64,000 nucleotides of DNA from Moraxella caviae (GTDB lineage Bacteria; Pseudomonadota; Gammaproteobacteria; Pseudomonadales; Moraxellaceae): positions 1 to 64,000 of the forward strand of contig NZ_MUXU01000039.1 of NCBI RefSeq assembly GCF_002014985.1, read 5' to 3'. Below are positions 11,355-20,113 of this stretch, piece after piece. A program made the position numbers and the translations under genes. The notes below the pieces were generated by a model. It was not told the origin of the DNA. It made no database searches and saw nothing but the letters and a program-made list of their open reading frames with translations. Every line of letters starts with the position of its first letter. The first letter of the stretch is position 1.

Positions 11355-11888
11355 TTAGTATTTTAACTCAATGATTTCCACCCAGTAGCCGTCTGGGTCT
11401 TTGATGAAAGCGATGTCCTTCATGCTGCCGTCTTCTGGGCGTTTTTGAAATTCCACGCCATTTTCATCAAACCACGCCACCGCTTTTGCCAAATCTGGCA
11501 CGCTAAAGCAAATATGCCCAAAGCCACGCGGGTCGCTGTTGCCGTTGTGGTAGCTAAAATCAGCGTCATTTTCTGTGCCATAATTGTGCGTCAGCTCCAA
11601 AATGCTGCGCTGGCGAGACACATAAGCGGTCAAATCTGCCGTTTGTGGCAAATTGGCACGCTCTTCTTCAGTCAATTTCGCCAAAAAGTACAAATCAAAT
11701 TTTGCGTCTGGAAACTGGCTGTGGCGCAGCAAAGTCATGCCCAAAACACCTGTATAAAACTCCAAAGATTTTACAGGGTCTTTAATGCGCAGCATGGTGT
11801 GGTTAAACACAAAGCCTTCTGATTGCGCTGGAATGTCTTTCACGCCTGCCGCACTTAGGGCAGTTTTTGGTTGAGCGATGGTTGTCAT
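11355..11888 (-). CDS. gloA: Lactoylglutathione lyase (glyoxalase I)
   Basis: A 177-residue metalloenzyme that isomerises the methylglyoxal-glutathione hemithioacetal to S-lactoylglutathione. Metal ligands are recognisable: His in FNHTMLRIKD, Glu in ILELTHNYGTE, His in GFGHICFSVPD, and Glu in YWVEIIEL. The length and the insert around LTEEERANLPQ fit the longer, zinc-type GloA group of Pseudomonas and eukaryotes rather than the ~135-residue E. coli type. Transcribed alone, with a terminator just downstream. It fits a detoxification theme with the glutathione-dependent formaldehyde genes at 46 kb. Confidence 0.95.
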   Translation of the reverse strand: MTTIAQPKTALSAAGVKDIPAQSEGFVFNHTMLRIKDPVKSLEFYTGVLGMTLLRHSQFPDAKFDLYFLAKLTEEERANLPQTADLTAYVSRQRSILELTHNYGTENDADFSYHNGNSDPRGFGHICFSVPDLAKAVAWFDENGVEFQKRPEDGSMKDIAFIKDPDGYWVEIIELKY

Positions 11889-12094
11889 GATACTCTCTTT
11901 GTGGTTTTGTTTTGAATGTGAAATTTGCTTAAAACTTAGTTAAACTTAAAGTTTGATTAAACTTAAAACTAGTTGAATTTGTTGGCAAGCGCAAACCGCC
12001 AACGACAGCCATCATTCTAACAAAGCCCGCCTATTTTGGCAAATTGGCAAACTTACAAGGCTTTGAAACTCGCCATCAATTTTTTAGCTTGCCA

Positions 12095-12727
12095 TCAATT
12101 AAAGAAATTCACCTTGCCAGTGGCGACGTCATATTCTGCGCCAATGATGGTCAGCGCACCAGAATTTACCATATCTTCTAAAATGCGTGAGCCGTGCTTA
12201 AGCTGGCTGACCGACATTCGCACATTGGCACGCACCGCACGGTCAATAAATTCGTCCATATCTACATCGCCATCACCAGCCGACACGATTTCGTGCAGAT
12301 TGTACACGCTTGGGCGAATGCGATCCACGATGGATTGCAAGTTTGGCGAATAATACTGCTCTGGATTGGTCAAGGCTTCCACGCACGCCGTTACCGCGCC
12401 GCAATGCGAATGCCCAAGCACCACAACAAGCTGCGTGCCAAATTTCTCAGCGGCAAACTCAATCGAGCCGATTTGACTTGGCGCAACGACATTGCCCGCC
12501 ACACGAATGACAAACAGCTCACCCAAGCCCTGATCAAAAATCAGCTCCACAGGCACGCGCGCATCCGAGCAACCTAAGATAATAGCGCTTGGTTTTTGCT
12601 CCGCCACAAGCATTGGCGGTGGAATTTTTAGCGGCTCGGTGCTGGCAAGATTGGCAACATAACGCTCGTTGCCTGCCTTGAGCATTTCTAGCACGGCTTT
12701 GGCATCTAATGGCTGTGATGATGACAT
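12095..12727 (-). CDS. Beta-class carbonic anhydrase
   Basis: A 210-residue zinc enzyme interconverting CO2 and bicarbonate. The CxDxR motif is at C53-D55-R57 (LGCSDARVP). The second zinc pair is H106 and C109 in LGHSHCGAV. Length matches the bacterial beta-CA family (Can/CynT). It lies 30 bases downstream of the DamX-like gene on the same strand and could be the last gene of the aro transcript. Family is certain; bicarbonate supply as its role is inferred. Confidence 0.95.
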   Translation of the reverse strand: MSSSQPLDAKAVLEMLKAGNERYVANLASTEPLKIPPPMLVAEQKPSAIILGCSDARVPVELIFDQGLGELFVIRVAGNVVAPSQIGSIEFAAEKFGTQLVVVLGHSHCGAVTACVEALTNPEQYYSPNLQSIVDRIRPSVYNLHEIVSAGDGDVDMDEFIDRAVRANVRMSVSQLKHGSRILEDMVNSGALTIIGAEYDVATGKVNFFN

Positions 12728-12757
12728 AAAACCCTCTGTAAATATAAAAGCCGATGA

Positions 12758-13843
12758 TTATTCTGACAACACTTCTAGTACGGTGCTGGCAGGCGTATCC
12801 ATGTCTGGTGCAGACTGGTTTTCAGGCTTTGGTTTATCCGCCTTTTCTGCGCGCGGCTTATCAGCTTTGGCTGGCGGTTCAGATGGCTGATGGGCTGGCT
12901 GCACCGCTTGAGTGGCAGGCTGCGCGGCTTGGGTAAGCGAATTTTGCGCTGCTGGCTGATGCGCAGGCTGATTTGGTTTCTGATTTGACTTCTCGCTTGG
13001 CTGGTTTGCGCCATCATTAAATACCGATCCGCCTACCGCGCCTGAGCGAGTTTTTGACGCATTGCCAGCTTCACTTGGTGCGCCAATGCCTTGTTCTTGG
13101 GCGCGTGCCAATGCCGCTTCACGCGCCTTGGCGATTTTTGCCGCTTGCTCACGGCTGCGCTGCGCCAAAGCGTCATCGGCAGGTGTGGCAGCTTGCACAG
13201 GGATTTCACGCTTGGTGGCTTGCAAATTCACACTGCGTGGCTGGCGTGGCGATGAATCACGCACCACCGAACCACGCTCGTAATCATCAATCATCTCAAT
13301 ATAACGACTGACAGGCGCAACGCTTAGGCGCACGGACGCTGGCAAGCCAAAATCGGTAACGCTAAGCTGGGATTGTGCGGTGTCGGCATTGCTAAATTTG
13401 CCATAAGTCAGCACATAGCGTGGCTGCTTATCCGCATCCAAATAACGAAAATAAGCGAACTGATCACGGTCTTCTCGTCCGTTCAGATAATCCACGATGA
13501 CTTCGTGCTGTCTTACGTCCATCAGCTCAATGGCGTAGCTGTTTTTGGCGGCTTCAAAAAAGCGATGGTCTTTGAACTCGGCAGGATAAGTGCGCAAATC
13601 TCGCACCAGCGTAGAAAAATCAATCGGTGCGACTTCTTTATTCAGCTCACCAAGCGTATCAATACGAGTTGGCAAGGCGATGTCTTGGGAAGTGATTTCT
13701 TCTTTTTTGGTGTCTGTGATGATTTTTGGTGCGCTTGCCGCCAGCCACAAAATCAGCCATGCCGCCAAAATCGCACCAGCCGCAATCAGCCAGTACAAGG
13801 CTTGGCGGCGAAAATAAGCACTTGCAGTTGTTGATTTATACAT
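12758..13843 (-). CDS. DamX-like membrane protein with SPOR-like region and Q/P/A-rich tail
   Basis: A 361-residue protein: cytoplasmic N-terminus, one membrane segment (residues ~17-35, LIAAGAILAAWLILWLAAS), a periplasmic SPOR-like stretch (residues ~95-175, including YAIELMDVRQHEVIVDYL and YVLTYGKFSNADTAQSQL), then a low-complexity tail with repeated AHQPSE, QPATQA and EKADKPK units. It overlaps the end of aroB by 8 bases, the position damX takes after aroK-aroB in enterics. By context a septal peptidoglycan-binding or cell-division role is plausible. The SPOR call rests on pattern and position, not on a profile search. Confidence 0.65.
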   Translation of the reverse strand: MYKSTTASAYFRRQALYWLIAAGAILAAWLILWLAASAPKIITDTKKEEITSQDIALPTRIDTLGELNKEVAPIDFSTLVRDLRTYPAEFKDHRFFEAAKNSYAIELMDVRQHEVIVDYLNGREDRDQFAYFRYLDADKQPRYVLTYGKFSNADTAQSQLSVTDFGLPASVRLSVAPVSRYIEMIDDYERGSVVRDSSPRQPRSVNLQATKREIPVQAATPADDALAQRSREQAAKIAKAREAALARAQEQGIGAPSEAGNASKTRSGAVGGSVFNDGANQPSEKSNQKPNQPAHQPAAQNSLTQAAQPATQAVQPAHQPSEPPAKADKPRAEKADKPKPENQSAPDMDTPASTVLEVLSE

Positions 13844-15002
13844 CGTTTTTCTCGCTTAACACATCGCTCACAGACGTTAATACTTCGTTTAAAATCGCCA
13901 TGTCAAAATCTGCCGTAACAAAAGCATCGCCCAGCGCACGCAAAAGCACCAAGCGAATCTTGCCTTGCTGAACTTTCTTGTCATGCCCCATTAGGCTTAA
14001 TGCTTCGTCCACCGCAATCTTTGGCGGCTGTACAGGCAGCTCAAATCGCTCAATCAATGCCACCACACGGCGCACATCGTCAAGGCTAATCAGCCCAAGT
14101 TTATAAGACATCACAAGCGCCTGCACCATGCCAGCCGCCACCGCTTCACCGTGCAGCCATGCGCCATAGCCTTGGTGCGTCTCGATGACATGCCCAAACG
14201 TATGCCCAAAATTAAGCAAAGCACGCTTGCCAGATTCACGCTCATCAGCCGCCACGATTTGCGCCTTATAATCACAGCAGCGATGCACCATCTGCGCAAG
14301 CGTTTCGCCATCTTTGGCAAGGATTTTATCGGCATGATTTTCAAGCCACGCCAAAAATTCAGCGTCCATAATCAGCGCATATTTGATGACTTCTGCCATG
14401 CCAGCAGCAAATTCTCTAGGCGGCAAAGTCGCAAAAGTCGCCATGTCGGCAAGCACCGCCACAGGCTGCCAAAACGCACCAATCATATTCTTGCCAAGCG
14501 CATGGTTAATGCCCGTTTTGCCGCCCACAGACGAATCCACTTGCGCAAGCAGCGTGGTCGGCACTTGAATGAAATTCACGCCACGCATAAAACTTGCCGC
14601 CGCAAAACCTGTCATATCGCCAATCACGCCGCCACCAAGCGCCACCAGCGTACAATCACGCGCAAAATGCGCCTGCATCAGCGCATCATAAATGGCGTTA
14701 ATGCTGTCTTGGTTTTTAAACTGCTCGCCATCAGGCAAAACGCACGCACGCACATCAAAGCCCGCCTGCGCCAGTCGCTCTTGTAGCCCTTTTAAATACA
14801 AAGGCGCAATCAAATCATTGGTAACAATCAGCACCTGCCTGCCTTTAATATAAGGCACAATCGGCGTTGCCAAATCCAGTGCTGCCAGCGCATTGTCTTG
14901 GGCGGATTGCTCGGTAAACGCACGGCAATCGCCACTTGCGGTGATAAAAATCGGATAATCGTGGCTTTGGGTGTGTACGGTCAGCGTGTGTTGTGTGTTC
15001 AT
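13836..15002 (-). CDS. aroB: 3-dehydroquinate synthase
   Basis: A 388-residue NAD- and zinc-dependent enzyme converting DAHP to 3-dehydroquinate, step two of the shikimate pathway. Diagnostic blocks are ALGGGVIGDMTGFAAASFMR, PTTLLAQVDSSVGGKTGIN and the metal-binding LNFGHTFGHVIE and GYGAWLHGEAVAAGM. Size is slightly longer than the ~360 of E. coli. It follows aroK by 234 bases and overlaps the DamX-like gene, suggesting translational coupling with the latter. Confidence 0.98.
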   Translation of the reverse strand: MNTQHTLTVHTQSHDYPIFITASGDCRAFTEQSAQDNALAALDLATPIVPYIKGRQVLIVTNDLIAPLYLKGLQERLAQAGFDVRACVLPDGEQFKNQDSINAIYDALMQAHFARDCTLVALGGGVIGDMTGFAAASFMRGVNFIQVPTTLLAQVDSSVGGKTGINHALGKNMIGAFWQPVAVLADMATFATLPPREFAAGMAEVIKYALIMDAEFLAWLENHADKILAKDGETLAQMVHRCCDYKAQIVAADERESGKRALLNFGHTFGHVIETHQGYGAWLHGEAVAAGMVQALVMSYKLGLISLDDVRRVVALIERFELPVQPPKIAVDEALSLMGHDKKVQQGKIRLVLLRALGDAFVTADFDMAILNEVLTSVSDVLSEKNDV

Positions 15003-15236
15003 GAGTGATTCGGTTTTGTTAATTTTAAGTAGTTGATTATTTTTGGGTTTTAAGTTTTTCAGGCGTTAAAATTTTAGCGCAAGTGGTACTTTAGCTTTAA
15101 TAAAGGCACAAATGACGAACGCCTATCCAAGCCTAATTTTAAACTTTAGTTTGTAAACTTTGGTTTTTAAACTTTAATTTATAAACTTGGCTTATCAAAT
15201 CCAATTTTAAATCTTGCCAATCAAGCCAGCCAAAAT

Positions 15237-15824
15237 CTACTCATCAGCGTACTGCTTGAGCTGCTCAAGCAATTCTGCCACCATTTGCTTGGGATAAGCA
15301 CGCCCTGTCGGCACGATGATGTCCGCCACTTCACGGTACAAAGGATTGCGCACTTGATACAAAGATTCTAACACCGCGCGCGGGTTGTCGGATTGTAGCA
15401 GCGGTCGGTTTTTGTCTTTTTTGGTGCGTGCCAGCTGCGTATCAACGCTTGCGTCCAGATAAATCACCAAGCCACGCCCCAAAAGTGCACGATTTTGCTC
15501 CCTGCCCACTGCGCCGCCGCCTGTCGCCATGACAATGCCGTCTCGTTCGGTCAGCTCTTCTAGTGCGCGCGTTTCACGATCACGAAAACCCGCTTCGCCT
15601 TCTTTGGCAAAAATCCAAGGAATGTCCGCGCCTGTCTGCTCGCTGATGTACCAATCACAGTCCACAAACTCACGTCCCAAATGCTTGGCAAGCAGCTTAC
15701 CAACCGTGGTTTTGCCTGCGCCCATCGGCCCCACCAAATACACGCTCGGCAATTTTTTGGCAAGGCTGGTGATGGATTTTTCAATGATAACATCTTCAAT
15801 GATTGGCGATTGTCCGTCAGTCAT
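15237..15824 (-). CDS. aroK: Shikimate kinase
   Basis: A 195-residue kinase phosphorylating shikimate at O3 with ATP. The P-loop is GPMGAGKTTVGKLLA. Shikimate-binding residues sit in REFVDCDWYI and GFRDRETRALEEL, and the GGGAV glycine motif is in VMATGGGAVGRE. The N-terminal ~25 residues before the conserved core are longer than in E. coli AroK; a later start (for example near KKLPSVYLVGPM) cannot be excluded. Part of the pilQ-aroK-aroB order common in gammaproteobacteria. Confidence 0.95.
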   Translation of the reverse strand: MTDGQSPIIEDVIIEKSITSLAKKLPSVYLVGPMGAGKTTVGKLLAKHLGREFVDCDWYISEQTGADIPWIFAKEGEAGFRDRETRALEELTERDGIVMATGGGAVGREQNRALLGRGLVIYLDASVDTQLARTKKDKNRPLLQSDNPRAVLESLYQVRNPLYREVADIIVPTGRAYPKQMVAELLEQLKQYADE

Positions 15825-16148
15825 CGTTTTAGCCTATTTTAAATTTATAATCAAACAATCTATGATACAAGGTTTGCGCCAATCTTGCCAGTTTTTTTGT
15901 ATTTTTTATGTATTTTGATGGGTTTATTTTGGTGTTGGTTTAGCGTTGACTAGATATGATGATGATTTTTCAGCGTCTGTTTTTGTGATTGGCAAACCTT
16001 AAAATCATGAAAAGATGGCGCAAATTGCCTGCAAAATGGCGCAAAAATTGGCAAGCATGGCAAATCCATCTATGCTTGCCTATTTAGTTTCACCCATTAA
16101 AAACTTGGCTTAACCATTCGGTTTGACAATTCGGTTTGACAATTCAAC
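15825..16148. other. Gap between pilQ and aroK with a terminator hairpin
   Basis: On the minus strand pilQ is followed by a direct repeat of ATTCGGTTTGACA (16118-16143, given as read on plus) and a 9-bp hairpin GGCAAGCAT / ATGCTTGCC (16050-16080). The hairpin is followed on the minus strand by AATTTTTG. It probably ends or attenuates the pilQ message before aroK. No gene is seen here. Confidence 0.6.
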
Positions 16149-17987
16149 TTAAAAAGTCTGGTTCACCAAGCGTGGCGTAACAAAAATCAGCAACTCTTCT
16201 TTATTATTCACACGCCGCTCATTACGAAACAGCCTGCCAATGTACGGCAAATCGCCAAAAAACGGCACTTTCGCCACCGTATTGCCCTGCGTGTGGCGAT
16301 AAATCCCGCCCAGCACGACGGTTTGCCCATCTTGGACGTGTACTTGCGTTTCAATGGCATCTTCTTGAATAGCAATCTCGCCCAAATTGGTAACAGGCGT
16401 GCCATTTTTCACCAAAAGTTTGAGCAAAATGCTGCCGTCAGGCGTGATGTTTGGCGTGGCTTCCAGCACCAATGCCGCTTCTTTAAAGACGGTGTTGGTC
16501 GCGCCAGACGCCGTTTCTTCTTGATAAGCGATTTGCATTCCCGATGAAATGCGCGCGGTTTGTTTGTCTGCGGTCATTACCTTTGGCGTGGAAATGATTT
16601 CGCCTTGATTGGTGGCTTGCATGGCGGACAGCTCCAAATCCAGCATGGCATTTGGCAAGGACAAAATCCCAAAAGCAATGCTGCCTGCTGGATTTGCCAC
16701 GCCCAAATTCACCGATAAATTATCAGGACGTGTTACGCCTTCACGCCGATAATTGCTGGTGCGCATATCCCAAAGCGTGGACTGCCCACCGCCAATCTGC
16801 AAATCCTGCCGATCTGACAACATCCCAAAATTCACGCCCAACTCACGGCTAAAAGTATCACTTGCCGCCACGATACGCGCTTCAATCATCACTTGGCGCA
16901 TCGGCACATCAATGAGCCGCACCGCTTCACGAATGGCGTGCAAATGCGCTGGCACATCTTGGATAATCAGCGTATTTGTGCGCACGTCTACCGCCACCGC
17001 CCCACGCGCTGACAGCAGTCCTTGTGGGCGTGCGTCTGTATTTGTGGCGTTTGGCGTGTTTGCTAGGTTTGTAGCACTGGCTGTATTGCGCTGATTGCCT
17101 TGTAAGCCCACCAACAAATCACGCATTTGGCTGGCGTCTGCATAGCTTAGGCGCACATATTCAGTGCTAAGCGGCATAAGATTCGCCAGACGCTGCGCCT
17201 GCTCGGCAGCATTGGTCGCACGCTTATCAGCTTCTTCTGCGCTTTCAATCATGATGACATCGCCATACCAAGTTTTGATCAGATTTTTGCTGGCAATGAC
17301 AATATCCAGCGCCTGATCCCAAGGCACGTTCGTCAATCGCAGCGTGATGTTGCTTGTAACCGCATCGCTCACCACGATGTTTGCCTTGCCTGCGTGCGCC
17401 AACACATCAGGCACCGTGCGCACTGGCAAATCATAAAAATCCAGCGACACCCGCTCGCCTGTGTAAGTTGGCGCAGTGGAATTTGGCGTGGCACTGCTTG
17501 GTGCGCTATTTGTGGCAACTGGGCTAATTGGGGAAAAACCACCTTGAGATGAGCTGACTTGTGGTAAGCTGTTTTGAGATAAATTAACTTGAGACAAGCC
17601 GTCTTGAGATGAAAAGCCTTGCGGTAAGCTGTTTTGAGAAAAGCTGTTTTGAGAAAAACCGTTTTGAGAAAAACCATCTTGCGCAAAATCCGCTGGCGCA
17701 CTGGCTTGCCCAACTGATTGCCCTGTCGTTTGCCCAGCACTTTGAGCAGCTGTTTGAGCAGCTGTTTGAATAGCCGTTTTATCAATCAAGCCTGATTCAT
17801 CTACCGTCTGCGTCAAAGGCGTGATGACGGCACTCTCGGTGCGATCAATAATCTCACCAAATGCCGTGATGGGCGATAATAACAACAAAACGCCAAGCCA
17901 TGCAAAATTGATGGCGTACGAATGGGTGGTTTGAGTGTGGATTTGTGCGTGCGTCTGCGTGCGAATGACAATGCCGTCCATGTGCAT
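16149..17987 (-). CDS. pilQ: PilQ/HofQ-type secretin (type IV pilus or DNA-uptake outer-membrane channel)
   Basis: A 612-residue secretin. A hydrophobic signal (FAWLGVLLLLSPITAFG, residues ~29-45) is followed by ~125 residues of Gln/Ser-rich low complexity with repeated FSQN(G/S) units. Then come the STN-like domain (VSLDFYDLPVRTVPDVLAHA), an NHN domain (LRLSYADASQMRDLL...VDVRTNTLIIQD) and the secretin core ending VPFFGDLPYIGRLFRNERR and ELLIFVTPRLV. PilQ of this lineage normally carries AMIN domains at the N-terminus; none is visible, and pilMNOP are not upstream. The aroK/aroB neighbourhood supports pilQ, but a HofQ/ComE-like DNA-uptake secretin fits the domain content too. Outer-membrane channel role is secure. 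Confidence 0.88.
   Translation of the reverse strand: MHMDGIVIRTQTHAQIHTQTTHSYAINFAWLGVLLLLSPITAFGEIIDRTESAVITPLTQTVDESGLIDKTAIQTAAQTAAQSAGQTTGQSVGQASAPADFAQDGFSQNGFSQNSFSQNSLPQGFSSQDGLSQVNLSQNSLPQVSSSQGGFSPISPVATNSAPSSATPNSTAPTYTGERVSLDFYDLPVRTVPDVLAHAGKANIVVSDAVTSNITLRLTNVPWDQALDIVIASKNLIKTWYGDVIMIESAEEADKRATNAAEQAQRLANLMPLSTEYVRLSYADASQMRDLLVGLQGNQRNTASATNLANTPNATNTDARPQGLLSARGAVAVDVRTNTLIIQDVPAHLHAIREAVRLIDVPMRQVMIEARIVAASDTFSRELGVNFGMLSDRQDLQIGGGQSTLWDMRTSNYRREGVTRPDNLSVNLGVANPAGSIAFGILSLPNAMLDLELSAMQATNQGEIISTPKVMTADKQTARISSGMQIAYQEETASGATNTVFKEAALVLEATPNITPDGSILLKLLVKNGTPVTNLGEIAIQEDAIETQVHVQDGQTVVLGGIYRHTQGNTVAKVPFFGDLPYIGRLFRNERRVNNKEELLIFVTPRLVNQTF
17540..17690 (-). repeat. 15-bp coding tandem repeats inside the secretin gene
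   Basis: About ten degenerate 15-bp units, coding-strand form close to TTTTCTCAAAACGGT, encode FSQNG/FSQNS/LSQNS pentapeptides. Because the unit is a multiple of three, unit changes alter length without a frameshift. Confidence 0.8.
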
Positions 17988-18105
17988 GATAAAATTATAC
18001 CAATAAAAACGCTTTCATTGTAAGGCGAAAAAATCAGATAATCAAGCCTAAATTTACTCCCAATTTGCCCCAACTTATCCCAGTTTACCGCCAAGCGCAC
18101 GCAAA

Positions 18106-18137
18106 AAAACAGCGACAGATTACTCCGCCGCTGTTTT
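18106..18137 (-). terminator. Terminator after the outer-membrane barrel gene
   Basis: Perfect 9-bp stem AAAACAGCG / CGCTGTTTT about 47 bases beyond the stop at 18184. On the minus strand it is followed by TTTGCG. Confidence 0.8.
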
Positions 18138-18183
18138 TGCTCTTAGCATTTGCGCTAAATTTTAAATTTAACTTTACGTCAAA

Positions 18184-18732
18184 TTAGAATTTTAGGTGTG
18201 CGCCAATGCCCCACATATTTGCATCTGAGCTTAGGTAGTTATAACCTGCTTCGATACCGATGTTTGCGGTTGGGTTGTAGCCCACTGCCACACCACCAGC
18301 CAAGCCAGTTTTGTCGCCTTCATAAGAGCGTGCACCTGAAACACCTTCAATGCGCTCGACTTTTACTTCAGTTTTCGCTACGCCCAGTTTGCCTTTGGCA
18401 TAAAATGGCGTGTTGTTGAAGTGGTAGCGATAAGTACCGTATGCGCCGTAAGTTTTTGCGTCATACTCGTAAGTTGAAGCGCCTTGGGTGAATTTTTTGT
18501 CGTCCGAACCTACATACTCAACTTCCGCACCAAAGTTTTGGTCAAAGTTGTAACCAGCGTACACACCGTAAGCGGTTGCGTCTTTTGGTTGGTCTGCGTC
18601 AATTTGACCCACTTTCACACCAACGTATGGCTGACCTGCTGCCGCTGAACCATAAGAGATGGCTGCGTTTGCGCTCATTGCTAGAGCTGAAGAAGCGCCA
18701 AGAGCAAGAAGTGTTTTGGTTAGAGTTTTCAT
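18184..18732 (-). CDS. Small outer-membrane beta-barrel protein
   Basis: A 182-residue exported protein with a clear signal peptide (MKTLTKTLLALGASSALAMS, cleavage near ANAAISY). The body is alternating amphipathic strands (QPYVGVKVGQID, GVYAGYNFDQNFGAEVEYVG, AYGTYRYHFNN, FYAKGKLGVAK, GLAGGVAVGYNP, IGIEAGYNYLS). The terminal phenylalanine of GIGAHLKF is the usual Bam-recognition ending. This is the eight-stranded OmpA/Opa/OmpX-like barrel pattern. The ligand or role is unknown. It stands alone with its own terminator. Confidence 0.85.
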   Translation of the reverse strand: MKTLTKTLLALGASSALAMSANAAISYGSAAAGQPYVGVKVGQIDADQPKDATAYGVYAGYNFDQNFGAEVEYVGSDDKKFTQGASTYEYDAKTYGAYGTYRYHFNNTPFYAKGKLGVAKTEVKVERIEGVSGARSYEGDKTGLAGGVAVGYNPTANIGIEAGYNYLSSDANMWGIGAHLKF

Positions 18733-19263
18733 AGTTCTCTCCTAAAATTGTGGCTGCGCCACGTTGCTTATTGTTTGTTTATTACTATTTTCACCAAGTG
18801 GTTTGTGCGTTGTTTGGTGAGCTGTGTTTGGTTGGCAACTCATCGTGCAACTGCGCTTGCCTGCTTGGTATGGGTTTATAGTAACAAAATATTTCAAGCG
18901 GTCTGTGCGTGTTTGTAGAGTGTTGTGTAAAGTTTTGTAATAAAATCCGCGCGCCTGTCAAACTCTACCGAAAAATGAAACGTTTTGTTACTAATTCTTG
19001 GCAAATAAGGCAAACTTTGCGCAAATTTGGCGCATTTTCGCTGGTTTGCGGAAAGTTACCCCATCAAAATTGGTTAATTTTTAACCATTTTACGCCCAAA
19101 TGCCTAAAAATGTCAAAATTTTCCGCACTTTTTCTTAAAACACAAACAAAAACACGTCAGCGTCAAATCTTTTTTGGGCGATTTTTTGGTAAATTTTAGC
19201 AATTTTTGGCAAATTGACATGAATTGTTACAACTTTCAAGAAATTTACGCAAAAATTTTTGGC
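18733..19263. other. Intergenic region upstream of the barrel gene and gph
   Basis: About 530 bases of AT-rich DNA between two divergent genes. It contains many TTTGGCAAA-like words but no convincing reading frame. It should hold the promoter of the barrel gene on the minus side. Nothing else recognised. Confidence 0.4.
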
Positions 19264-19274
19264 TGTGTTACAAT
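19264..19274 (+). promoter_or_regulatory. Extended -10 promoter candidate for gph
   Basis: TGTGTTACAAT: a TG-type extended -10 with hexamer TACAAT, ~98 bases before gph. The same TGTGNTANAAT layout precedes the hydroxyacid dehydrogenase, ubiC and, with slight changes, ccmC, glyA and adhC. No good -35 was found. Confidence 0.5.
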
Positions 19275-19371
19275 CGTTTTTAGAAAAAATTTGGCAAATG
19301 GACGAAAATTCCTACGATTTTGCCAATTTCAATCAGACAAACACCCAATCAAGGCAAAATAAGGCGAAACG

Positions 19372-20043
19372 ATGAAAAAAACTTTGATTATTTTTGATTT
19401 GGACGGTACGCTCATTGACAGCGTGCCAGATTTGGCGGCGGCGGTGAACGCCATGCTGACGGAGCTTGGCACGGCAAATGCCAGCACCGAGCAAGTGCGC
19501 TCGTGGGTGGGTAATGGTTCGCTGGTGCTGACTGAGCGTGCCTTGACGTGGGCGAATCTTGCCACTGATGATGCCGCCTTGCACCATGCGCACGAGCGGT
19601 TTTTGGCGCATTATGCCGACTGCGCAAGCTGTGCCACCGCCCCTTATGCTGGCGTCAGCGCAGGACTAAAGACGCTTAAGCAAGCGGGTTTTGCGCTTGC
19701 CATCGCCACCAATAAGCCTGCACGCTTCTTGCCAGAAATCTTGGCGGCGCAAGGCTGGCATGATTTTGATTGCGTGATTGGCGGCGACAGCTTACCCACC
19801 AAAAAGCCTGACCCTACGCCACTTTTGCACATTTGCGATGCGCTTGGCATTTCGCCTGCCGCTGCCATCATGGTGGGCGACAGTAAAAATGACGTCGTCG
19901 CTGGCAAAAACGCCAACATCACCACGCTTGCGCTCAGCTATGGCTATAATTATGACGAACCGATTGCGCACAGCGAACCTGATGCGGTTTTTGATGAGTT
20001 TGCCGATTTGGTGGCGTTTATTTTGAAAAACTTTGCCGAATGA
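19372..20043 (+). CDS. gph: Phosphoglycolate phosphatase (HAD superfamily)
   Basis: A 223-residue HAD phosphatase removing 2-phosphoglycolate produced in DNA repair. Motif I is IIFDLDGTLIDS (nucleophile D9, acid D11). Motif II Thr and motif III Lys lie in LAIATNKPARFL and DSLPTKKPDP. Motif IV is MVGDSKNDVVAGKNAN. The cap domain inserted after motif I and the length match Gph. Related HAD phosphatases with other substrates cannot be fully excluded. A strong terminator follows. Confidence 0.9.
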   Translation: MKKTLIIFDLDGTLIDSVPDLAAAVNAMLTELGTANASTEQVRSWVGNGSLVLTERALTWANLATDDAALHHAHERFLAHYADCASCATAPYAGVSAGLKTLKQAGFALAIATNKPARFLPEILAAQGWHDFDCVIGGDSLPTKKPDPTPLLHICDALGISPAAAIMVGDSKNDVVAGKNANITTLALSYGYNYDEPIAHSEPDAVFDEFADLVAFILKNFAE

Positions 20044-20070
20044 TTTTGGCGTGGCGAAATTCACCATTCA

Positions 20071-20098
20071 AAAACCCCATGCCAGTGCGTGGGGTTTT
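20071..20098 (+). terminator. Terminator of gph
   Basis: Perfect 9-bp stem AAAACCCCA / TGGGGTTTT followed by GTTTG, 28 bases after the gph stop. Confidence 0.88.
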
Positions 20099-20113
20099 GT
20101 TTGATGGATTTGG

